DNA of 29,594 nucleotides from assembly GCA_020059425.1 (NCBI GenBank), contig JAGVCD010000214.1, positions 1-29,594 of the forward strand, given 5' to 3'. Origin of the DNA: Chamaesiphon sp. (GTDB lineage: Bacteria; Cyanobacteriota; Cyanobacteriia; Cyanobacteriales; Chamaesiphonaceae). Each line of letters opens with the position of its first letter. Within the stretch, counting starts at the first letter, position 1. Made by a program: the position numbers and the translations under genes. Shown here piece by piece: positions 1-8,011 of this stretch. The notes under the pieces are model-generated. The model was not told the DNA's origin, did not search any database, and saw only the letters and a program-made list of their open reading frames with translations.

Positions 1-259
1 CTAAAAACCGTAAAATTGCATAATCCAAACGTTGCACCACAAAAGCAGAAGCAGCAACAATACATAAAAGCCCCACCAAAACTGCAATTTGCAGAAGTTG
101 AGGATAGCCAGTAAATTGTGTAACTAATGTTTGCCAGCCCCAGCGTTGAATCACGATAGCAAAGCCTCCAAACCAGAAAACAAAAGCAGGGGTAAGCAAG
201 GTGGCAACCCATTGTTCGGCTAATTTACCACCGAAGCTTGTCAGAACTTTTTCCGTCAT
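1..259 (-). CDS. Small membrane protein, C-terminus cut by window edge
   Basis: Reading leftwards from ATG at 259, an open frame of 86 codons reaches the window edge without a stop, so the C-terminus is missing. The protein has two hydrophobic stretches suited to membrane spans, at about residues 17-37 and 55-75, separated by a short loop with Trp and Gln. It starts 8 nt after the stop of the 128-residue gene, which follows the CHAT gene, so all three are probably one transcript. No clear Shine-Dalgarno lies before the ATG, in keeping with translation from the upstream gene. I do not recognise the family. Its place behind a CHAT protease suggests, by inference only, a membrane partner or effector. 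Confidence 0.6.
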   Translation of the reverse strand, partial: MTEKVLTSFGGKLAEQWVATLLTPAFVFWFGGFAIVIQRWGWQTLVTQFTGYPQLLQIAVLVGLLCIVAASAFVVQRLDYAILRFL

Positions 260-267
260 GTGGACAC

Positions 268-654
268 TTATGATTGAGCAGGTACTAAAGAAACTAGATG
301 AGTGGGGCAATCACGAATATCGCTACCAACTTCCCCATACCAGGTGTAGTCGTTGGCGATCGGGCAAACATATTTAGTTGCTTTCAATAATGCCGGGTCT
401 CCAGCTAAAGGATCATAAAAGCCCCTTGTTTGGGTGCTATTAAGATAACCATCTAACCAGTCTTTAGTTTTTGGATGGCCATCTAGAATATCTGTAATAC
501 CATCTGCTTTAGCATTTTCTTCCAGCTCAGTTTGATTTAGAAGTTCTGCAAGTTGGATATCGACCTGTTGAGCAAGTTGGATATCATCAAGCACCTCAGC
601 TAGGTCGGAACGCAGAGTACGTGAGGCTTCAAAAATTTGTGCGTTGGTGAACAT
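268..654 (-). CDS. Unrecognised 128-residue protein downstream of CHAT gene
   Basis: This small soluble protein has no signal peptide or membrane span. Residues 1-60 are rich in Leu, Glu, Asp and Gln and look helical. The C-terminal third holds two cysteines, C97 in YVCP and C116 in CPTH, which could form a small metal-binding or redox fold, though two cysteines alone do not prove that. It starts 25 nt after the stop of the TPR-CHAT gene and ends 8 nt before the membrane-protein gene, so co-transcription is likely. I do not recognise the family. A CHAT substrate or regulator role would fit the gene order, but nothing in the sequence shows it. Confidence 0.6.
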   Translation of the reverse strand: MFTNAQIFEASRTLRSDLAEVLDDIQLAQQVDIQLAELLNQTELEENAKADGITDILDGHPKTKDWLDGYLNSTQTRGFYDPLAGDPALLKATKYVCPIANDYTWYGEVGSDIRDCPTHLVSLVPAQS

Positions 655-679
655 GATAAATACTAGGGAAATTACAGAA

Positions 680-3600
680 TCAAATGCCAGTATACGTAAA
701 AGCTGACCAATAGTAAGGATGAATAAACGGACGATCTTGAGGTGTACGAGTGCGAAATCCCACTAATCTGGCAATTTCACCTTCTGTACTGTCTCTTAAC
801 CAAATTTGGGCTTGTCGTAAAGCTTCATTAAAAGTCAATTGTTGTTCATCCCATAATCCGTAAAATTTAACTAACAGTGCCATAGTACTGCGATCAGAAA
901 CTGACCAGAGAGAAGCAATCACACCAGCAACTCCAGCTTGCAGCAAGCCCGTAGGCAAGCTTGTCACTTCATCTAGGTTTTCAATTCCAATAAGTCCAGT
1001 CTCACAAGCTGAAAGAACTGCCAGACGAATCCCACCTGTTTTGGCTGTGGATAATTTAAGTTCGAGCAAATCTTTCAGGGTAAATCGCCCATCACTCATA
1101 AATAGTCCGCTGGTGAGAGGAGTGCTCAAGTCGGTCTTGCCGTGACAAGCCAAATGTAGGATATTGCATTGTTTTAAAGCATCACGAAGAGAAGAAATAG
1201 AGGCATCAGCTTTTCTCAAAACTTGATGCTGTGAAAAACAGTTAGTCACAGCTTGTACTTCTCGTTCCGAGTTAGCTAAATCTTGGGTTGGATTTTCGAT
1301 CGCGAGTAGTTGATCAGGGGTCAAACGGTTGGCGATCGCTGCACATTCATTAAGGCTGCGGGCATTTGGCGCATAGCTAAAACAGATTGAATCAAGGGCA
1401 TAATGACGTTTCGTTACCGTTGCAGTATCGTCTTTCCATGCAGCATGAAGAGGAAAAAAGCTGAAAAGCCCTGTGGGAATCAAAATAGCTTGTTGAATAT
1501 TTTGGCTCTTTAATCGAACGATGATTGGTTCCATTACTTGCCATAGTACCTGAGTACCTCGATCAATCTCTTCTTGCCAAACAGCACTATTTTTGCTTGA
1601 ATAGGCATCAAACCAAGATTGGGAAAGATTTTGTAAATTGGATGTAGTAAAATTATCGATCCAAACTGGAAAGATTTCTTGAGGCCGTACAACTAATGCC
1701 AAGCTACCATTTTGGGTTGGAATGAGGTAGACCAACGGTTGGTGAGATTGAGAGGCTGCAAAAATACTTTCGATTGCAGGCGGGAGAAGAAAACCTTCGT
1801 ACCCTGTTTGTTGACGAATTTGCTCGATCACTTTTTTGAGGTCTTTTCTCAATTTCTTAGCTTTGTTACGTTGGTCTTCTGAAGTAACTCTTTGAAGTTC
1901 TTCAGGAGTCTGAATTTGGCGTTGTTGAACTTCAATATTACGGATTTGTTGAGTGATTCTTTGATATCGATCTGCTAATTTTGAGGTTTTAGCGAGTTCT
2001 AGCAAATTGGCTCTATCTCTCTCTAAACTCTCACTCAACCCGCGAGCACGACCAGTTTCAATCGTCATCACGGCTGCTCGAAAGTCATTAGTTCTAGCAT
2101 AAGAATAGGCCGCTCGATGGGGCAGATTAGCTGTTTGTTCTAGCTCAGCTGCTTTACTATATAGAAGATCACAGGATTGATAGAGAGTTTCAGCCGCAGT
2201 AAGAGCATAAGCATAAGCCTTCGTGGCTTCTTGCCAATTTTTTTGTTTAAAGTAAAGATTTCCTAAACTTTTTGCCGTGCGACGACAATCAATAGGAAAT
2301 GACTCAGGTTGATATATTTCTAAACTGGCTTGATAATAATGAGTTGCACATTCAAGACGATCTTGATCTTTTCCTTGGCTCCACTCATGATAAGCTGCTC
2401 CAAGATTCTGATTCATCATCGCCCAATCTAGTGGAAATGCTTTTCTGGTGTAGATTTCTAACACTTTTTCATAAATCTTGATCGCCAATTCAATATTTTT
2501 AGCTCGATCCTCTCTAATCCTTTCACGATATACATTGGCAAGACTATTGTTGGTCATCGCCCATTGTTCTGGAAAATTTTTACGTGTGTAAATTTGTAAC
2601 GACTGCTTATAGATTCTGATAGCAGTTTCTAAGTTGTCTGCTCGATCTCCTTGAATTCGCTCCCGATATGCACTACCAAGATTATGCTTTGTCATTGCCC
2701 AATCTTGAGGGAACATTTTACGAGTTCTAATTTTCAATGCTTGCTTATAAGCATCGATCGCAATCTCGATATTCTTTGCCCGATTTCCACGAATTCGCTC
2801 AATATATGTATTACCAAGAGCATTTTTGGTCATTGCCCAGTCTAGTGAAGATGCCGTTTCTGTATAAACCTTCAGAGATTCCTCATATGCAGCGATAGAA
2901 CATTCTAAATTCTCTGCTCTATCTCCCTTAATACGCTCATAGTAGTCAATAGCAAGATTGTGCTTCACCATCGCCCAATCCCAAGGTGATTCCTCTAAGG
3001 TATAAACTTTTAGTACTTCCTTATACATAGTAAGCGAATGTTCTAGATTCTCTTCTCTATCTCCCTGTATACGGCCATAATAGGCCGCAGCAAGATTATT
3101 TTGAGTCATAGCCCAATCCCAAGAAAAATCTATCCGAGTGTAAATTTTTAGAATCTCTTCATATATAGCAACCGCCTTTTCAATATTTTCATCTTTACTC
3201 TCTTTAATCCTTTCACGATATGCATTAGCAAGATTATTTTGAGTCATAGCCCATTTATTTGGATAGGATTCTCTTGTATAAATTTTTAGTACTTCTCCAT
3301 ATAAAATGATCGATTTTTCAATATTTTCAGCTTGATTTCCAAAAATCCGATCTCGACATGCATTAGCAAGATTATGATTTGTTCCAGCCCATTGGATTGG
3401 AAACAATTTTTGTGTGTAAATCTCTAATGCTTCTTTATATAAAATGATAGCTTTTTCAATATTTTCAGCTTGATTTCCCTGAATTCTTTCTCGATATGCG
3501 TTAGCAAGATTTTGCTGAGTTCCAGCCCAATGCTCTGGCAGTAAATCTCGGGTAAGAAATTGTAATGCAAGTTGACAAGCTATAATAGCCAACTCTTGTT

Positions 3601-3880
3601 TGACTAATTTTATTCCCAAGGGAAACTGACGTATTAGGTTGCTAAAGTTGACAAGCACAACTGCTTTGTTTATTTGCTGACCTTTTATTTGGCTTAGAAA
3701 TTCTTCAGCCACTGCTGGGAAAATCTCTAGTGCTTCATCATTTAATTTTTCATGATTTTCGCTTAAAAATAAGCTTACTTCATCATAATCCTGGTGTTCT
3801 TCTACGATTTGTAGCACTTTTAGTAAACATTGTGTTAAATCATCTTGTGAATTAGCAACTTGTAAAGGTGATTTATTCAT
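680..3880 (-). CDS. TPR-CHAT caspase-like peptidase (1066 aa)
   Basis: CHAT domains are caspase-fold cysteine peptidases. Here the C-terminal domain carries the expected pair, H913 in LHLACHG and C959 in LSACETG, followed by the conserved LLQAGVAGVIASLW stretch, so it is probably active. Residues 111-524 are nine tandem TPR-like repeats of exactly 46 residues (core W-A-M-T-x-N-x-L-A), with a degenerate tenth. A charged, Gln-rich helical linker at about 620-690 leads into CHAT. The N-terminal 110 residues are not recognised. Start is ATG at 3880 with AAGGA at a good distance (3887-3891). It heads a three-gene minus-strand set. In cyanobacteria such proteins are thought to act in stress or conflict signalling, with the TPR part sensing a partner. 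The actual substrate is unknown. Confidence 0.9.
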   Translation of the reverse strand: MNKSPLQVANSQDDLTQCLLKVLQIVEEHQDYDEVSLFLSENHEKLNDEALEIFPAVAEEFLSQIKGQQINKAVVLVNFSNLIRQFPLGIKLVKQELAIIACQLALQFLTRDLLPEHWAGTQQNLANAYRERIQGNQAENIEKAIILYKEALEIYTQKLFPIQWAGTNHNLANACRDRIFGNQAENIEKSIILYGEVLKIYTRESYPNKWAMTQNNLANAYRERIKESKDENIEKAVAIYEEILKIYTRIDFSWDWAMTQNNLAAAYYGRIQGDREENLEHSLTMYKEVLKVYTLEESPWDWAMVKHNLAIDYYERIKGDRAENLECSIAAYEESLKVYTETASSLDWAMTKNALGNTYIERIRGNRAKNIEIAIDAYKQALKIRTRKMFPQDWAMTKHNLGSAYRERIQGDRADNLETAIRIYKQSLQIYTRKNFPEQWAMTNNSLANVYRERIREDRAKNIELAIKIYEKVLEIYTRKAFPLDWAMMNQNLGAAYHEWSQGKDQDRLECATHYYQASLEIYQPESFPIDCRRTAKSLGNLYFKQKNWQEATKAYAYALTAAETLYQSCDLLYSKAAELEQTANLPHRAAYSYARTNDFRAAVMTIETGRARGLSESLERDRANLLELAKTSKLADRYQRITQQIRNIEVQQRQIQTPEELQRVTSEDQRNKAKKLRKDLKKVIEQIRQQTGYEGFLLPPAIESIFAASQSHQPLVYLIPTQNGSLALVVRPQEIFPVWIDNFTTSNLQNLSQSWFDAYSSKNSAVWQEEIDRGTQVLWQVMEPIIVRLKSQNIQQAILIPTGLFSFFPLHAAWKDDTATVTKRHYALDSICFSYAPNARSLNECAAIANRLTPDQLLAIENPTQDLANSEREVQAVTNCFSQHQVLRKADASISSLRDALKQCNILHLACHGKTDLSTPLTSGLFMSDGRFTLKDLLELKLSTAKTGGIRLAVLSACETGLIGIENLDEVTSLPTGLLQAGVAGVIASLWSVSDRSTMALLVKFYGLWDEQQLTFNEALRQAQIWLRDSTEGEIARLVGFRTRTPQDRPFIHPYYWSAFTYTGI
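2308..3550 (-). repeat. Nine tandem 138-bp TPR-coding repeats
   Basis: Within the CHAT gene, nine copies of a 46-codon unit follow one another with no change of length. Each unit encodes a W-A-M-T motif, a Y-x-E-R-I segment and an I-Y-T close. The constant length and visible DNA similarity suggest growth by unequal recombination, so copy number may differ between strains. Confidence 0.85.
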
Positions 3881-3925
3881 TTGATTTCCTTCTAAATGTT
3901 AGTTTTCATAAAAGGCAACTAATAT

Positions 3926-3954
3926 ACATTATGTTCTTGCTAAATCTTTTGCAA
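3926..3954 (-). promoter_or_regulatory. Candidate sigma70-type promoter for CHAT operon
   Basis: On the minus strand TTGCAA (3949-3954) and TAATGT (3926-3931) are separated by 17 bp, about 45 nt before the CHAT start codon. The boxes are imperfect matches in AT-rich DNA, so this is a candidate only. Confidence 0.35.
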
Positions 3955-4188
3955 AACTGAAATCAATCACATATCATATTCTTTCTTATCAGTATTTAAT
4001 TGAGCCAGTCACATCACCAAGTTAATCGAATTACTCCTTTATAAAGAAGGGGATTGGTGCCAAATTTCTAGGTGATTCTACTTGAAAACAAGTTTCCACA
4101 AGAGTGTTCAGCGGCCAATCCAAACGCTACCATAGCAAAGCTCTCTCCGCAGTCAGATTATCCCCATAGAACATACGAAAATGCAAAA
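3955..4188. other. Spacer between CHAT promoter and OGFr-like pseudogene
   Basis: No gene is convincing here. One short plus-strand open frame starts at 4072, but most of it lies antisense to the OGFr-like gene and it has no recognisable content. A weak 5-bp stem (ACTTG, AAAA, CAAGT) lies near 4079-4092, without the T-run of a terminator. With the promoter region, the gene-free stretch runs from 3881 to 4188. Confidence 0.5.
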
Positions 4189-4475
4189 TTAGCTTTTTAC
4201 AGCCTTTGTCCAATAGCTGAAAGTCTCACCCCCAGTCAAATCACTCCGTTCCCGATAGATCTGCTCCAAGCAAGCATAGAAAGCTAATGCAGGTTGCTCT
4301 AAGCCAAAACCCATTAAACATTTCAAGATTCTGGTGATCCGTAAATAGTTATGATCACAAGGACAAATCCATTCAGATTCCCTGGCTTCCCGATCTGAAG
4401 CAGGCTCGATCGAAAGCTCCTCTGCCTCACTAACCACCCCATACCAACCGTAAAACTTCAGCATCACGGTTACTA

Positions 4476-4725
4476 GACCTCTTGCGTGAATCATAAAGAG
4501 GGGGCAAGTTCAAAATTGAGAATTGCTGCAATTAGGTTGAATCGTAAACCAAAACGTTTGCGTCGGTTGCGATAGCGTTCAGCCAATTAGCTTGAAAGTA
4601 TCTAACTGCAATCCACATCTTCGTTTGAATGCTTCTGGCTTTAGTTTTTTTAGTTGTTCGTAGGTCACTTTATCTTTCTCTTTTCTCTACTTTTACCTCA
4701 TCTTTTCCTATTCACGCAAGAGGTC
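4476..4725 (-). mobile_element. 250-bp internally deleted IS5-like element
   Basis: The ends are perfect 16-bp inverted repeats, GACCTCTTGCGTGAAT at 4476-4491 and its complement at 4710-4725. They are flanked by TA on both sides (4474-4475 and 4726-4727), as expected for a 2-bp target duplication. Inside, a GTG at 4668 opens a 29-codon frame beginning VTYEQLKKLKPEAFKRRCG, typical of the N-terminus of cyanobacterial IS5-family DDE transposases. Another frame (4586-4491) encodes LAERYRNRRKRFGLRFNLIA, typical of their C-terminus. The catalytic middle is missing, so the copy cannot move itself but could be moved by a full-length relative. It is therefore a MITE-like deletion derivative. Family placement comes from recognition of these terminal peptides. 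Confidence 0.85.
4491..4668 (-). pseudogene. IS5-like transposase remnant, N and C ends only
   Basis: The N-terminal piece (4668-4579, GTG start) ends at TGA after 29 codons. The C-terminal piece (4586-4491) is in another frame and ends with FELAPSL and a stop just inside the left inverted repeat. The pieces meet near 4580-4590, marking the deletion joint. No DDE residues remain. Confidence 0.8.
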
Positions 4726-5115
4726 TACTGACTTCAGCAAATTTTGCCGCAGTTGTCGATCGCCCACAAAGGCAGCAACCACTTCCTCATTCACCAGCGG
4801 TGCATCGCTATTAAAAGTACTTACTTCAGTCAGCGGAAACAACCACTGGATATAGTCATGGGCGCATTCCAACTCCTCAAAATCCCATTCCCAAATTTCT
4901 GATAACTTTCGTCCCTCCGAGTCAACGCCATCACCCGAATAGAAAGGTACAATCCACGATGTAAATTTATTGGAACTCATTTTGCCACTCATCCATCAGA
5001 TTGACAGCGATTATACTCTAGCAAATCTCTCCCCACTGCCCGATCGTCTTTGATGCGAACTTGGAGCTTTAGAATTTAACGGGAAAGTAAAGGTTTAGCT
5101 CGATCCAATCGCTTC

Positions 5116-5130
5116 TGTCATACAATGACA
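5116..5130 (+). promoter_or_regulatory. Palindrome over a candidate -10 box before the SNF2 gene
   Basis: TGTCATACAATGACA is a perfect 6-bp inverted repeat with a 3-nt centre, ending 16 nt before the GTG start of the helicase gene. It covers TACAAT (5121-5126), a plausible -10 box, though no good -35 box is spaced for it. This layout suits a repressor operator, but short palindromes also arise by chance. Confidence 0.3.
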
Positions 5131-5146
5131 AGGCAAAATTCACAAA

Positions 5147-8011
5147 GTGAAAATGGCAGTTTCAGGCAGTATTGCACCAGGCGCACGGATTCTTTGTCGA
5201 GATGTGGAGTGGCTGGTGAAGTCGATCGCCCGTTCAGTAGACGGTGGGCGAATCATTGAGGCTGTGGGTGTATCGGAGTTTATCCGAGGAAAGACAGCGC
5301 GGTTTGTTGATGAGCTGGAGCCAGATTTAAAGGTACTCGATCCCAAAGAAACGGAGCTGGTGGGAGATGAGTCTTCGGGGTTTGTCCATAGTCTGCTGTT
5401 TTTAGAAGCCCACTTACGGCAGTCTGTCCCAGATGATCAAAAAATCTATCTCGGGCAGCAGGCGGCGATGGATGTGATGCCTTACCAACTCATCCCGGCC
5501 AGCAAAGCTTTAAGTAATCCTCGGCAGCGTATTTTGATTGCTGATGCAGTGGGTTTGGGGAAAACTCTAGAATGCGGGATTTTGGCGACCGAGCTGATTC
5601 GGCGGGGGCGGGGTAAGCGCATTTTGACGGTAACAACCAAGTCGATGATGGTGCAGTTCCAGAAGGAGTTTTGGACAAGATTTACAATTCCATTGATGAG
5701 GTTGGATTCGACGACGATTCAGCGGATTCGTACCCGCATTCCGGGTAATCACAACCCTTTTCATTATTACGATCGAACCATCATCTCGATCGACACCCTC
5801 AAACAAGACCGGGAGTATCGCACCTATCTGGAGCAGGCTCACTGGGACATTATCATCATTGATGAAGCTCACAATGTGGCGCGGCGGGGCAAGGGGCAGC
5901 AGAGTTCTCAGCGATCGAAGTTGGCAGAGCGGCTGGCTACTCGATCAGACACACTGATTTTGCTGTCGGCGACTCCTCATGATGGGAGTGCCGAGAGTTT
6001 TGCCAGCTTGATGAACATGCTCGATCCTACGGCGATCGCTAATGAGCAGGAATACACCAAGGAAGATATTGCCGATCTGTATGTGCGGCGTTTTAAAAAA
6101 GACATTTTGCAGGATCTTCAGCAGCATGTGCCAGAGCGCAACACTGCCAATATTGAGGCTCAGGCTTCGGTATTAGAGGAAAGGGTGTTTCGGGCTTTAC
6201 AAGACCTCAAGCTGGATAGCGATCGCCAGAGAACCGCCGGACAACTCTTGAAGACTACTATTCTTAAATCTTTTCTATCTAGTCCGGTGGCGGGTTTAGA
6301 GACTGTCCGCAATCGATTGAAGCGGTTGGCTGCTAAAGATGATTTACATCCTGACTTGGCAGAGCTGGAGTTGGTTGCTGACGTGATGGAAAAAGTGGGG
6401 ATCGAAGAATTTTCTAAGTACCAGCGGCTATTGGAGCTGATCAAAAAAGAGTTTAAGTGGAAAGGCCAAGATCCACGCGATCGATTGGTGATTTTTACGG
6501 GGCGGCTAGAAACGCTGAATTTCCTGAAGCATAATCTTCAGGACGATTTGAAGCTGAAAGATGGGGCGATCGAATTGCTTTCGGGTTCTTTGTCAGATAC
6601 AGAGCAAAATGACATCGTTGAAAGATTTGGTCAAGAGAATGCCAAGGTCAGGATTTTGATTGCTACGGAGGTTGCTTCTGAGGGTTTGAACCTGCATTAT
6701 CTCAGCCACAAACTGATTCACTTTGATATTCCCTGGTCGTTGATGACCCTGCAACAGCGGAATGGCCGGATTGATCGCTATGGGCAGACTCGTCAGCCAG
6801 AGATTCGCTATTTGCTGACTCGATCGACCGTGGAGCGGATGGACGAGGTAGAGCGAATTATCAAGGTGCTGCTGGAAAAAGACAAACAGGCTATTCAGAA
6901 TATTGGCGACCCTTCGGTGTTTATGGGGGTTTTCGATCAGGAGCAAGAGGAGCTGTATACGGCAAAAGCGATCGAACAAGGGGTACAAGCTACTGATTTC
7001 GATCGACAGTTATCTGATAATGCAGCGAACGTGTCTGATGTTGGGGGCTTTGATATTTGGCAACTTTTGAGTACTCCGGCCACTGATCAAGCTCCGGCAA
7101 TGCAACAGCCCCCGGCAGATACTGGCAAGCTGTTGAGTTTATTTCCTTCTACCTATAACTTTGTGACCAAGGCTGTGCAGACACTAGATAAACCGCCAGA
7201 AAATCTGCGAATTAATGAGGCTGAACGTTATGTAGAGCTAAGTTTGCCAAAGGAATTGGTGCGCCGCTATGAACGACTACCCAAGGAAATTAAGCCCGAG
7301 GGAGTGATTCATCTGACCGATCGAACTCCGGTGATTATGGCGGCGCTGGAAGAAGCGCGGCGGGAAGATAAGGCTTGGCCAGATAAGCAGTATCTCTGGG
7401 ATCTGCATCCGTTGGTGGAGTGGCTGGGTGATCGATGTTTGTTTCGTTACAGTCGGCAGCAGTCTCCAGTAATTGCTTTCAGCCAGGGATTGGCTGTGGG
7501 TGAATCGGCTTTTGTGTTGGGTGGCAGTTTTCAAAATAAGCGGGGATTGATCATGATTAATCGCTGGGTGACGGCGGTGTTTATTGGCGAAAAATTTCAG
7601 CGGGTGGAAGATTTGGCGGTGACGATCGAGCGTACTGGCTTAGGGCGACAGGAAATTCCCAATGCTGGCGGCGTGAAAGTTGATGATTTATTACCGCTAC
7701 GATCAATGGCGATCGAGCAAGCTCATCAGTATCTGCAACTGGTACGCAAGGAAGTCGATGCACAACTTCAGATTCAGCTTAAAGCCCAGTCCGATCGATT
7801 AACTCGACTGCATGGTAGCCATACTCACCAGTTAAAAATGGCGCTGGGGCTAGACCAAGTATCTACGACTATCCAAGAACAACGTCGCCAGCGGCAGCAA
7901 AACCAAATCGAAAAGATCTTCGCGGACTATCGAGATTGGGTGGAACTATCCATGACCACCGAGACCGAACCTTACATCAAACTTGTAGCAGTATTACGGA
8001 GGGCAGACTAA
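5147..8011 (+). CDS. SNF2-type SF2 helicase, DrmD-like (954 aa)
   Basis: A predicted ATP-driven DNA translocase. Visible SF2 motifs are Walker A GLGKT (136-140), DEAH (239-242), motif III SATPHDG (274-280), a second RecA lobe with IATEVASEGLNLHY (about 505-518) and motif VI QQRNGRIDRYGQ (536-547). The RNGRIDRYGQ form and the order of motifs fit the RapA/SNF2-like helicases called DrmD in class 1 DISARM. The C-terminal 350 residues carry no motif I know. The start is uncertain: GTG at 5147 gives MKMAV, and ATG at 5153 is equally possible, as neither has a strong Shine-Dalgarno. The stop overlaps the methyltransferase start (TAATG), so the two are translationally coupled. A general RapA-like protein is the alternative, but the neighbourhood argues for defence. 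Confidence 0.85.
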   Translation: MKMAVSGSIAPGARILCRDVEWLVKSIARSVDGGRIIEAVGVSEFIRGKTARFVDELEPDLKVLDPKETELVGDESSGFVHSLLFLEAHLRQSVPDDQKIYLGQQAAMDVMPYQLIPASKALSNPRQRILIADAVGLGKTLECGILATELIRRGRGKRILTVTTKSMMVQFQKEFWTRFTIPLMRLDSTTIQRIRTRIPGNHNPFHYYDRTIISIDTLKQDREYRTYLEQAHWDIIIIDEAHNVARRGKGQQSSQRSKLAERLATRSDTLILLSATPHDGSAESFASLMNMLDPTAIANEQEYTKEDIADLYVRRFKKDILQDLQQHVPERNTANIEAQASVLEERVFRALQDLKLDSDRQRTAGQLLKTTILKSFLSSPVAGLETVRNRLKRLAAKDDLHPDLAELELVADVMEKVGIEEFSKYQRLLELIKKEFKWKGQDPRDRLVIFTGRLETLNFLKHNLQDDLKLKDGAIELLSGSLSDTEQNDIVERFGQENAKVRILIATEVASEGLNLHYLSHKLIHFDIPWSLMTLQQRNGRIDRYGQTRQPEIRYLLTRSTVERMDEVERIIKVLLEKDKQAIQNIGDPSVFMGVFDQEQEELYTAKAIEQGVQATDFDRQLSDNAANVSDVGGFDIWQLLSTPATDQAPAMQQPPADTGKLLSLFPSTYNFVTKAVQTLDKPPENLRINEAERYVELSLPKELVRRYERLPKEIKPEGVIHLTDRTPVIMAALEEARREDKAWPDKQYLWDLHPLVEWLGDRCLFRYSRQQSPVIAFSQGLAVGESAFVLGGSFQNKRGLIMINRWVTAVFIGEKFQRVEDLAVTIERTGLGRQEIPNAGGVKVDDLLPLRSMAIEQAHQYLQLVRKEVDAQLQIQLKAQSDRLTRLHGSHTHQLKMALGLDQVSTTIQEQRRQRQQNQIEKIFADYRDWVELSMTTETEPYIKLVAVLRRAD
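7998..8003 (+). promoter_or_regulatory. Ribosome binding site fixing the methyltransferase start
   Basis: GGAGGG lies 7 nt before ATG at 8011 inside the end of the helicase gene. It favours this start over a longer frame that opens at 7936, whose 25 extra residues look like out-of-frame helicase coding. Confidence 0.8.

Larger units (their letters stand above)
4189..4992 (-). pseudogene. OGFr-like protein gene, split by a 250-bp element
   Basis: Two minus-strand pieces belong to one gene. The first (4992-4728) encodes FYSGDGVDSEGR, then a W-x-W-D segment and HDYIQWLFPL. The second (4473-4189) encodes VMLKFYGW, then NYLRITRIL and ALAFYACLEQIY. Together these are the landmarks, in order, of the bacterial opioid growth factor receptor conserved domain (OGFr_N family), whose biochemical role in bacteria is not established. 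The break holds an inserted element at 4476-4725. Deleting it with one TA copy joins LKSV to VTVML in frame and gives 183 codons plus stop, the expected size. As it stands, the first piece ends at a stop inside the element (KSVDLLRE then stop), so the product lacks its C-terminal half. The gene is recently broken, with no other damage visible. Confidence 0.85.

Noticed and set aside
2308..3550. CRISPR-like periodic array
   Set aside because: The periodicity is 138 bp, in frame, and codes for TPR units. No short identical repeats with unique spacers occur in the window.
4072..4287. 71-codon plus-strand frame between the CHAT and OGFr-like genes
   Set aside because: Its second half is antisense to the OGFr-like gene, there is no ribosome binding site, and the product has no recognisable feature.
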